A stretch of DNA of 12,282 nucleotides from Baffinella frigidus (lineage: Eukaryota; Cryptophyceae; Cryptomonadales; Baffinellaceae), in NCBI GenBank assembly GCA_026770585.1, contig MU646953.1:71782-84063 (forward strand). Direction: 5' to 3'. The notes beneath the pieces were generated by a model. That model ran no database searches. It was not told the DNA's origin and saw only the letters and a list, made by a program, of their open reading frames with translations. Below, piece by piece: positions 1 to 7,400 of the stretch. The position numbers were made by a program, and so were the translations under genes. How positions within the stretch are numbered: the first letter of the stretch is position 1; the number at the start of each line of letters is the position of its first letter.

Positions 1-58
1 TCCTCCCTCCCTCCCTCCGAGAAGTGAGACGAGACGCCGTGCCCACGTACCATCGCAC

Positions 59-296
59 GAATGTTGACGTGTTGCCGAATGTTGACGTGCGGCCGAAAGT
101 TGACGTATTTCCAAATGTTGACGCGTGGCCTGCTGGTCGGACTACTTAGTCGACAGCCGTGGGGCTCTCTGCACCCTAGCGCCAAGTCCTTCTTAGTCGA
201 AATCTGGAGGAGAACCATGCCAAAAGTGAACTTGGCGAGTCGAAAGTTGGCGAGTGGGTGAAAGTTGACGTGTGACCCGAAAGTTGACGTGTGGCC
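59..296. repeat. 18-bp minisatellite (GTTGACGTG core)
   Basis: Four consecutive 18-bp units with the core GTTGACGTG fill 59-130. Three more related units fill 242-296, and the stretch between is unrelated. Single diverged units recur at about 3743-3760 and 6412-6430, so the unit is dispersed as well as tandem. No coding sense is apparent: translations of this tract only give a repeated MLT/KLT pattern created by the repeat. Confidence 0.85.
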
Positions 297-307
297 TGGC
301 GTGGCAG

Positions 308-358
308 GGGGTGCAAGAGGCGGCAGCCACCAAGGCGGCTGAGATGCTCTACGTCGAG
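308..358 (+). CDS. Candidate internal exon of an unidentified upstream gene
   Basis: A 51-bp stretch is bounded by an AG acceptor (306-307) and a GT donor (359-360). It is open for 17 codons and reads GVQEAAATKAAEMLYVE. The peptide is Ala/Glu-rich and would form an amphipathic helix, and the base composition is unlike the surrounding minisatellite. It sits directly after the 18-bp repeat, with no good polypyrimidine tract in front. It could be an exon of a gene lying mostly left of the window, or a decayed exon copy like those seen further right. No family can be named. Confidence 0.35.
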
Positions 359-420
359 GTCCCGCCCCTTTTGCCATCCCACACACCGCACTACAAAGGC
401 ATTTTGAATAACCCTCTAGA

Positions 421-540
421 GAATAGTCCCTAAGCACTACGGTAAGTGAATAGTCCCTAGGCCCTACGGTAAGCAATACCGTAGGGACGTACGGGGGTTC
501 CTACGGTTAAGGTAACGGAAAGTCGGTGGATTGTCCACCG
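421..540. repeat. Palindromic repeat, family B, copy 1
   Basis: Two short tandem units starting GAATAGTCCCTA (421 and 448) lead into a perfect 10-bp stem, CCCTACGGTA (462-471) pairing with TACCGTAGGG (477-486) over a 5-nt loop. A GGGGGTTCCTACGGTTAAGGTAACG stretch follows, and then a second hairpin (524-530 with 534-540). The block from about 462 to 516 is matched in reverse orientation at 5495-5553, so this is a dispersed element. Bases 541-780 hold nothing I can name. Confidence 0.65.
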
Positions 541-780
541 AAAATCCCTTGGTAGCCTGCTGTGTGGCACACGAGAATGCTAGCGGGGCCTATTTAAAAG
601 TGAGATGCTTTTACATGTGGGCCGTTGTGTAGTAACTTTCATTCCTTTGGAGCCATTCCAGGCGAAGTTAGCCCAGTCACGAGGTTGGAGCACCCTATCC
701 TGGTGCAAGTTCTTACAACGCCACATGTTAATAGGGTCCTCTAGCATTCTGGGGTGGTAACCCCTAATAAAGGCCCATGC

Positions 781-1330
781 CTCGGTGTGCAGAAGCAGGC
801 ACTTGTGGAGGACGTGTTGTGAGGCTCGTTATGAGCCTCTCTTGCACGTTGGACCATCAATTGATGAGTTTCGCTATGAGCCTCACTTCCACAGTTTCTT
901 CATGAGCCTCACTTCCACATTTGACCATCAACCCCTCCTGAACCCACGCCCGGATTTTGCCTGTCCTCGGTGTGCAGAAGCAGGCTCTTGTGGAGGACGT
1001 GTTGAGAGATCCTTTATGAGCCTCACTTCCACTTTATCCTCACTTTATGAGGCTCACTTCCACATTTGTCCATCACTTGGGCGTGCGTGAGCAGAAGCAG
1101 GCTTTTGTGGAGGATTGATCTGGGGATACAGTCCCGTGTACAGGGGTACCTCGATAAAACGCTTCCCCGTAGGACCCTACAGTAGGGCTATGCCTAGGGC
1201 CCTATGGTCGTCCTAGGGGGGTGACGTTTTCTTGCAATCGAGGTATCCCTGTAGGACGAACTCTCGAGTACTGATGGTTGGTGGCGCGGCTCGGTGAGCA
1301 GAAGCAGACACTTGTGGAGGACGTCGAGAG
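781..1330 (+). repeat. Interspersed repeat: four copies of an exon-like fragment plus a Cys-free 'ATGAGCCTCACTTCCAC' minisatellite
   Basis: A ~35-40 bp unit with the core GCAGAAGCAGGC-CTTGTGGAGGA occurs at about 781-819, 965-1007, 1083-1117 and 1289-1330. Read in one frame it gives QKQALVEDV with small changes. That looks like a helical exon edge with an in-place CAG acceptor rather than random DNA. Between copies lies a second unit, ATGAGCCTCACTTCCAC, seen about five times from 830 to 1065. A foldback element (1139-1253) separates copies 3 and 4. At most one copy would be a working exon, and flanking stops suggest most are not. Confidence 0.6.
1139..1253. mobile_element. Foldback (MITE-like) element, family A, copy 1
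   Basis: Terminal inverted repeats TACAGGGGTACCTCGAT (1139-1155) and ATCGAGGTATCCCTGTA (1237-1253) enclose a palindromic core with GTAGGACCCTAC and CCTAGGGCCCTA. It is 115 bp long and has no coding capacity, so it would be a non-autonomous element. Related copies lie at 1830-1951 and 2198-2437. I could not fix a target-site duplication. Confidence 0.75.
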
Positions 1331-1414
1331 GGGCCCGTCCCCCTCCAGCTCGAACTCCGGAGGCAAGGGCTTGTGACGCCCGAGGCGCTCTCGTTCTTGA
1401 GGCTCGTGGACGTT

Positions 1415-1499
1415 GTCACTCAACTCAATGCTTAAGGGCGTCACTCAACTCAAGGCTTAAGGGCCTGTGTCACTCAACTCAAGGCTTAAGGGCCTATCT
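1415..1499. repeat. Three-copy tandem repeat (GTCACTCAACTCAAGGCTTAAGG)
   Basis: Units of 25-29 bp begin at 1415, 1440 and 1469, each starting GTCACTCAACTCAA and ending in TTAAGGGC. The last unit is the start of a longer sequence that reappears in reverse at 11360-11407. Confidence 0.85.
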
Positions 1500-1530
1500 A
1501 GGACCTGTATCGAGAGTAATAAAAAAGAAG
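1470..1530 (+). repeat. Dispersed repeat with purine-rich tail (inverted mate at 11360)
   Basis: The stretch 1470-1520 matches the reverse complement of 11360-11407 at about 46 of 48 positions by eye. On this strand it ends AGTAATAAAAAAGAAGAAGG. The mate also has a purine-rich tail in the same orientation, which resembles the end of a small retroposed element. That interpretation is inference; the match itself is visible. Confidence 0.6.
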
Positions 1531-1829
1531 AAGGCGCGTATGACGTTTGGCCCAGCGTGCTCCCCCCTCCCAAGGGTAAGGGCTGATGAATTCAGGATGC
1601 TGACGTGTGACGCCGTCAGTCAGGATCCTTCCCCCGAAGGGAAGGCAGGCTGAGACGCCAGGCCCCGACAGCGACTGACCCTTGCCCGGGTATCGATGGG
1701 GCAAACGGGTCGGGGTCGGATTCGAACACTGTTACTCGTCGAGCCCATTTTGTGGGGGATTCAGTGCCCGATGGGATCTGAAAATAATCAACGCCCGATC
1801 CATTTGCGCCCTCGCTATCCGAGCAAAGG
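1531..1829. other. Non-coding stretch, no gene recognised
   Basis: No exon or RNA gene is supported here. There is an imperfect hairpin around 1675-1712 (CTTGCCC against GGGCAAA) and a GTTCGAATC string on the minus strand near 1730. That string resembles a Pol III B box but lacks a pairing T-stem. Confidence 0.5.
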
Positions 1830-1951
1830 TACAGGGGTACCTCGCTCATACGAAACAGCCCCCCCCCTAGGAACACTGTAGGGCCCTAGGCATAGGCCTA
1901 CTGTAGGGTCCTGGGGGGGGGGCGGTTTCTTATGAGCGAGGTACACGTGTA
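1830..1951. mobile_element. Foldback (MITE-like) element, family A, copy 2
   Basis: Left end TACAGGGGTACCTCGCTCAT (1830-1849) pairs with ATGAGCGAGGTACACGTGTA (1932-1951) with two mismatches. The core GGGCCCTAGGCATAGGCC is shared with the copies at 2237 and 2358. It is 122 bp with no coding capacity. Runs of C and G next to the core differ in length between copies. Confidence 0.8.
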
Positions 1952-2079
1952 CTAGGGGTGGTCTTCTCATGCGAGGCCCCAATGTGTGCGGTGGTCCCAA
2001 GGGGGGGCAGAACACGCATTCTGAGCGAGGGTGGTAGGGTCCAGTGGGTGACGAATTGCTGCCTTTCGTGCAACCCCGC

Positions 2080-2170
2080 TTCTTCTTCCTCTTCTTCTCC
2101 GTCTTCTTCTTCTTCGAGCAACCTCTTCTTCTCCTTCTTCTTTTTTTTTCTCGTCTTCTTCTTCGAGCAA
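2080..2170 (+). repeat. Polypyrimidine (CTT)n-rich tract
   Basis: About 90 bases are almost entirely C and T, mainly CTT triplets, interrupted twice by the same CGAGCAACC motif. The interruptions suggest a local duplication of a CTT block. Long minus-strand Lys/Glu/Arg-rich readings across this tract are repeat artefacts. Confidence 0.8.
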
Positions 2171-2197
2171 CCCCGGCGCGCTTAGACTTGTACATGC

Positions 2198-2236
2198 ACA
2201 GGGGTACCTCGCTCATGAGAAAGCGCCCCCCCCCCC
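2198..2236. mobile_element. Family A element, left-end fragment
   Basis: CAGGGGTACCTCGCTCATGAG followed by a poly-C run is the left end of a family A element cut off before its core. It abuts the full copy starting at 2237. This suggests insertion into, or tandem fusion with, an earlier copy. Confidence 0.7.
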
Positions 2237-2357
2237 TACAGGGGTACCTCTATTACAAGAAAACGTCACCCCCCTAGGACGACCATAGGGCCCTAGGCAT
2301 AGGCCTACTGTAGGGTCCTACGGGGAGGCGTTTTCTTGTAATCGAGGTACCCCTGTA
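2237..2357. mobile_element. Foldback (MITE-like) element, family A, best-preserved copy
   Basis: The 29-bp ends at 2237-2265 and 2329-2357 are inverted copies with a single mismatch, and begin TACAGGGGTACCTC. The core carries GGGCCCTAGGCATAGGCC. At 121 bp with near-perfect ends this looks like the youngest family A copy in the window. It holds no transposase, so any mobility would depend on a partner elsewhere. Confidence 0.85.
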
Positions 2358-2437
2358 GGACTACCAGAGGGCCCTAGGCATAGGCCTACTGTAGGGTCCT
2401 AGGGGGGGCGGTTTCCTGTGCGCGAGGTACCCCTGTA
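2358..2437. mobile_element. Family A element lacking its left end
   Basis: Core and right end only: GGGCCCTAGGCATAGGCC to GAGGTACCCCTGTA. It follows the previous copy directly, so the two share the central end. This may be a fused tandem unit rather than a separate insertion. Confidence 0.75.
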
Positions 2438-2448
2438 GCGGAAGGCTT

Positions 2449-2570
2449 CTACGTTGTCAACGAATACATATCCACCACGTAGATGCGTGGCTCGCGGTGC
2501 TGCTGTTTTTCCCGGGGTGGCCAGAGCCGAAGGAAGGCCTTGATCAGCTGCACTTTCTGGCTGTGTCCCT
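2449..2570 (-). CDS. Candidate terminal exon of an unidentified minus-strand gene
   Basis: On the minus strand a frame reads from a possible AG acceptor near 2571 to a TAG stop at 2449-2451. It contains KAFLRLWPPREKQQHREP followed by RIYVVDMYSLTT. The peptide is non-repetitive and of mixed composition, unlike the repeat-derived frames around it, which argues for real or once-real coding. Against it, its 5' side merges into the arm of the foldback at 2556-2713, and nothing upstream on the minus strand continues it clearly. No family is recognised. Confidence 0.3.
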
Positions 2571-2713
2571 CTTGATTTCGGCTCCTCATCAATCCGCCCC
2601 CCCCCTCATTTTCCAATTTCAAGTTTGCCCCCCCCCCCCCAGAAAATTTAAATGTGAAATGGGGGGGGGCGCGAAATGATGAGGAGCCCAAATCAAAGTG
2701 GGACAGAGCTAGA
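2556..2713. mobile_element. Foldback element with long inverted arms
   Basis: The left arm 2556-2589 (containing GGCTCCTCAT) is the inverted, slightly diverged copy of 2679-2713 (containing ATGAGGAGCC). The pairing continues inward through poly-C/poly-G and AT-rich blocks. The whole would fold into one ~158-nt hairpin. It is unrelated in sequence to the GGTACCTCG family. The outer ~17 bp on each side are less well matched than the inner core (2573-2695). Confidence 0.7.
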
Positions 2714-2953
2714 CTTTGGTTGTGGTTCCAGGCATGTGGCGCCTCCTACGACTTTGGTGTCTCATGAGAGCTCTCGCGCGCGGGGGGGCTGCGGGCGAGG
2801 AGGGGGAAGCAGATTTGTTGGGTACAGGGTACAAGGATGGCCGCGAACGAGGAGTCGAGATGGGAGGAGGCAAGGGGGGCGAAGGGTTTCGGCGTACATC
2901 TACAGTGTTCTCTCGAATGCAAGGACCCACACCACTGCAGCAAGCAACATCCA
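2714..2953 (+). other. GC-rich stretch, no supported gene
   Basis: A plus frame stays open here and a short Arg/Gly-rich peptide could be read. There is no ATG in good context, no splice-bounded exon and no recognisable domain. I see only G-rich low-complexity sequence. Confidence 0.4.
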
Positions 2954-3071
2954 GTAGGCCTAAATGTGAATCCCTAAGGCCCTACGGTGCTCCTAGCGGG
3001 TCCTGCGGGTCCGTGTATCTTGCTAGCGGGGGCTGCGGGTTCTTGTATTTCGAGGTATATGTACCCCTGTG
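2954..3071. mobile_element. Diverged family A relative
   Basis: The right half (3041-3071: TCTTGTATTTCGAGGTA then GTACCCCTGT) resembles the right end of family A with a small insertion, and AGGCCCTACGGTGCTCCTAG resembles the core. The left end is not recognisable. This is a decayed copy at best. Confidence 0.4.
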
Positions 3072-3191
3072 CGTGCATGAACAGTCGGCGTGAGTCAGCC
3101 CGGGTGCCTGCCTGTGTCTGACAGTGCCACCCCCACCGCACATTGATGCAAACCAGTTCATGCTTTTTCAACCCTGCACATCAACCCGCAC

Positions 3192-3224
3192 CTCTCTCTC
3201 TCTCTCTCTCTCTCGCTCGCTCTC
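3192..3224 (+). repeat. (CT)n tract
   Basis: A CT dinucleotide run ends in CTCGCTCGCTCTC. It lies about 70 bases ahead of the CAG acceptor at 3293-3295 and could be its polypyrimidine tract. Confidence 0.8.
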
Positions 3225-3295
3225 ACCCCCCGCCTCGCCCTCCCTCATTCTCTAACTCTTAACAACCCCCCACTCTCTGACATGCGCTCCCGCAG

Positions 3296-3402
3296 CTTCA
3301 GCCTCCAGCAGAAATTCCTCTCACTGATGCGACGAACAGCTTCTCCTGCCGAACCCCTCCCCCGCTCCCCCCGCCACCCCCCCCCCGAGCTCAGGCTCTA
3401 GA
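3296..3402 (+). CDS. Candidate 3'-terminal exon of an upstream plus-strand gene
   Basis: After a long CT-rich stretch and CGCAG (3291-3295) a frame reads FSLQQKFLSLMRRTASPAEP, then a proline-rich tail, and stops at TAG (3400-3402). Another frame (LQPPAEIPLTD...) stays open longer, so the frame choice is not certain. If real, it would close a gene whose other exons might include 308-358 and one of the QKQALVEDV fragments. The link between these pieces is inference only. Confidence 0.25.
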
Positions 3403-4199
3403 CGTTGCGGGAGGCAGGTCTGGGCCCTTCGTTCGTGCATTGTGAGGGAATGGGCGCGACCATCACCACACACATCGATACCACCTGCGGGGGCGCAGGG
3501 TGTCAGCGTCAGGGCCCACTGTCTGCGGTGCCAACCAGTCCCTGCCCGCGCTGGTGACGCAGCCGGCAGCTGGGTGGTGAGGAGCAGAGCAAGCAGGACA
3601 GGTGCAGAGACGAAAGTCAGGGGAGGCGGATGAGAAGCTGAGCAGAAGATGAACTAGAGAGTGTGGATGGAGGGAGGAATGGGGGAGGTACAAGGAAGAT
3701 GCCGACGACGACAGGAGCCATGAAGGGGCGATTTCCCAGCTGCCAAAAGTTGACGTGTTAAGTGTTGTCAACTTTCACTTGAGTCAGTGTGACTCGGCGG
3801 AGGTGACGAGAAGGGCAACAAGAGCCTCAGGTCGCCGAACAGCCGTAGGCCTGACTTGCTCACACCACGACGGGCCTCTTAAGATCTTGGTGCTGTCAGT
3901 GAAGGGTAGGGCTGGACAGGCTGAATCCCGTTCCACGTCTCCAAGTTTGTACATACTTGGATTTTGAGAAGCTTTGCTCTCCTCTCCCGACCAGCCTCCT
4001 CACCACCCCACCCCACCACCGCCACCCTATCCTTGATCCCGCTCCGGCCTAGCATCAGCAAACATCGAATCCGCCTGGCCTCTGTGACCGCTCTGCTGAG
4101 CAAGCACCTTGCTCCATCACAGAGTCCTGACCCGGACCCACGACAGGCTGGGGAAGGAGCGAAAGGGAGAGACAGAGACGTCGACAGAGGCGGCAGGGG
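3403..4199 (+). promoter_or_regulatory. Probable intergenic region and 5' leader of the BAR-like gene
   Basis: No exon is supported here. The final ~240 bases become pyrimidine-rich (CTCTCCTCTCCCGACC and CACCACCCCACCCC) and then purine-rich just before the ATG at 4200. This is compatible with a transcript leader. No TATA box or other core promoter motif can be named with confidence. One diverged 18-bp minisatellite unit sits at 3743-3760. Confidence 0.4.
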
Positions 4200-4454
4200 A
4201 TGTCAGCTGAGGGGTACCAGCCGGGGCAGGCCGGGGACTTCAGTGGCCCGCAGGATGCGGGGGGCGGCTTCGCTCAGGGGCAGGCCGGTGACTTTGGCGC
4301 AGGCGGGCAGAGCGCCGGCGGGGAGAGCCACGCGGCGAGCGGTGGCGGGGGCGGGTGGGGGACGTTCAGCACGTTGTGGAAGGCCACGACGCAGCTGGCG
4401 CGGGATGTCGGCGCGGGGGGCATCATGGACGATATGAACACCGCCGCGAACAAG
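4200..4454 (+). CDS. Exon 1: start codon, Gly-rich N-terminus and possible amphipathic helix
   Basis: The ATG at 4200 has a purine at -3 and opens 85 codons ending exactly at AACAAG|GTATCC (donor 4455-4456, phase 0). Residues 1-50 are Gly/Ala/Gln/Ser-rich with a doubled GQAGDF motif, so probably disordered. From about residue 53, GWGTFSTLWKATTQLARDV and IMDDMNTAANK look like amphipathic helices. In BAR proteins of the N-BAR type an N-terminal helix inserts in the membrane; whether this segment does so is inference. GC content is much higher than in the following intron. Reading past the donor would meet a stop four codons later (VSPK then stop), which supports the splice. Confidence 0.75.
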
Positions 4455-7400
4455 GTATCCCCCAAATAGTATAAGAGACGTTTATTCAACTTATCACGTC
4501 GGTCCGTAAACTTCAGGCATCCAGAGAGGGCGTCTAACCCCCCCCACGACACCTCGAACACCAAAACCCTAACGGCGAACACCTACGGCAGGTGAAATCG
4601 AACCAGCTTGGCAAGGATCTGGTGATGGTCGAAGAGCACCCGGAGACGGAGACGGCCCTTGCGTACCCACCCTACACCTCACACCCTACACCCTCACATT
4701 CAACACTCAACACTGACCCTAGCATTAAACACTCAACACTCAACCCTGGACACTAAACCCTAGAAACCCGAAACCCAATACCCGAAACCCGAAACCCGAA
4801 ACCCTACATCCTAAAGACTAAACCCGAAACCCATAACCTAAAATCCGGAACCCGAAACCCTAAACCCTACACCCGAAACCCTAAACCCTAAACCCAAACC
4901 CCGAAACCGAAACCCAAAACTCAAAATTCAAACCCCGAAACCCTACATCCTAAAGACTAAACCCTAAACCCTGAACCCGAAACCCGAAACCCTCAACCCG
5001 AAACCCGAAAACAGGTACGGGCGCGAGACGAAGCTCAAGTATGAGCAGCTCCTCAAGTCGCTCACGTAAACACGAAACCCGAAACCCTACACCCAAACCC
5101 CGAAACCCTACCCGAAACCCTACCCGAAACCCTACCCGAAACACAACCCGAAACCCTACACCCTACACCCGAAACCCGAAACCAGAAACCCGAAACCTGA
5201 AACCCTGAGCCCGAAACCCTACATCCTAACCCCTACACCCTAAACCCTGAACCCAGAACCCTGAACCCGAAACCCGAAACCCGAAACCCGAAATCCTACC
5301 CGAAACACGAAACCCGAAACCCGAAACACGAAACCCGAAACCCAGCACCCGAAACCCGAACCCCGAAAGCAGGGAGGAGTCGAACGAGGCGGCTCGGGCA
5401 GCGGGGCCGCTGCGCCGCGCAGGCGCTGCCTTCATCCGGTGCCCATTCCCACACAGCGGGCTACGAAGGGGGTTTCGGGCACTCAGCGCCCGAGTTTACG
5501 TTACCTTATCCGTAGGAACCCCCCTATGCCCCTACGGGTTGCCTACCGTAGGGTATGCGGGGCCGCTGCGCTGCGCGGGCACTGCCTTCATCCGGTGAGG
5601 ACCATTTATCACAGAGCGCCCACTTGTGAAGGAATCCCGATTTTAAAAATAGTCCCTTTGCTGGCCACGATTGGTATGATCCAATTGTGAATGTAACTTT
5701 CGTTGGCAGGGACGGTATTAATCAACACATTCGCTGAGATAATCATCGCATGGGGAACAGTCACAGATTCCTTTCGTGAGTTTCTTAATACGAAACGTGT
5801 TTTTCTCAGTAAGTGTGGTGCGTCTCAAACCCTGAGCCCTGCACCCTTACCCATAAACCCGAAACCCTAGACTCTAAACCCTAAACCCTTAAACCTAAAC
5901 CCTAAACCCTAAACCCCAAACCCCAAACCCTAAACCCCCCACCCCTAAACCCCAAACCCTAAACCCCCCACCCCTAAACCACAAACCCTACACCCTAAAC
6001 CTAAACAATAAACCCTAACCTAGGTGTGCGGGGATCTCCGACAAAGTGGCGCGGGAAATGGCTACCTCTGGGCGGGAGGGTAACCCCACAACCTAAGCCC
6101 TAAACCATAGACCCTTGGCCCTACACCCTAAACTCCAAATCCGAAACCCTAAACCCTAAACCCTGAACCATATACCCTGAACCTCAACCCAAAACCCTAA
6201 ACCCTAAATCCTAAACCCTAAACCCTAAAACTTTAACCCGAAAACCTCAACCCTAAATCCTCAACTCTAAACCCCAAACCCCGAACCCCAAACCCTAAAC
6301 CTTGAACCAGGCTTCTACAAGGAGACCCCGACATACCAGCAGGTACCTCCTACCCCTCTCTCGTCCGTTCTATTTTGGTTCACGCATCTGGTGGGGCCGG
6401 GCTCTTTCTCGCTCCAAAGTTGACGGATCTGCACCGAAACCCCAGCGTGTCAACTTAAGAATAGCCAGTTAGTTACACGCAGAGCCTGGGAGCAAGGAAG
6501 CGTGCGCGCTCGAGCAACTATTCACCATCACTCAAGACCTCCTGATCCTCCCAGTAAGAGGGCGCCAGATGCCCTCCCTGAGAAGATAATGTGAGGTACA
6601 TTTAATCATGTAAAGAGGCACTCCTAGTTGGCTAATCCATCGCTACGTGTGGCGGCTAAGTGGACCGCACCGAGTGGACCACTCTCACCCAGGACGTGGG
6701 TCGAGAAGGGAAGCTGGACAGCGAAACACTGTTTCATGTAACCAACCCTGATCCTCTCAGGATCTGAACGAGGCACTTCTGGTCACGTCTGGGTCTCTCT
6801 CTCTATCTCTCGCACACACACTATCTCGCACACTCTCTCTCGCTCTCTCTCACTCTCTCTCTCTCAAACGTCCCCCCTCCCTTCCTCACCCATGATCTGA
6901 ACGAGGCACTGCTGGTGACGTCCGGCGCGCTCCCTCTCTCTCTCTCTCTTTCATTCTCTCTCTCTCACGCACACACACACACACTCTCTCTCTCTCGCAC
7001 TCTCGATCTCTCTAACGCCCCCCCCATCCCCACCCAGGATCTGAACGAGGCACTGCTGGTCACGTCCGGCGCAATGCTCTACCACGCGGACCGCACCCAG
7101 GTTCCAATCCACGCCAGAGGGCTCGAAACATCCACTTTTGACATCTTTCACCGGAAACCCGAAGGATTCTAAAGTCACTTTAGCCAGATATGGGTAAGAT
7201 AAGACAGTCGTTACCCTCGAGCCCTCTGGCGTGGCTGCTGGTCACGCCGGGCGTGATGATCTACCACGCGGACCGCACCCAGGTTGAAACTCGCGCCCGG
7301 AACGAGATTACTACGGGTCAAAGTAGATTGTAGGGCACGTCCGGTTTGTACCAGGGAAAAACCTTGCAATTGCACTTTTATGTAGTCGAAAACCGGAAAT

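Noticed and set aside
1700-1760. Minus-strand tRNA suggested by GTTCGAATC
   Set aside because: No pairing T-stem, anticodon arm or A box.
1815-2216. Minus-strand Lys/Arg/Glu-rich frame of 133 codons
   Set aside because: Reads through CTT repeats and foldback elements; its start lies in an element end.
3463-3771. Minus-strand open frame of 102 codons
   Set aside because: Ser/Leu/Pro-rich low-complexity reading of the purine-rich plus strand; no splice context, no domain.
3964-4437. Plus-strand frame of 157 codons overlapping exon 1
   Set aside because: It reads exon 1 out of frame as Arg/Gly-rich sequence and does not join to exon 2, whereas the ATG at 4200 does.
4665-5372. Chromosome end (telomere) because of CCCTAAA-type repeats
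   Set aside because: Repeats are degenerate, mixed with CCCGAAA, interrupted by in-frame exons, and unique sequence follows on both sides.
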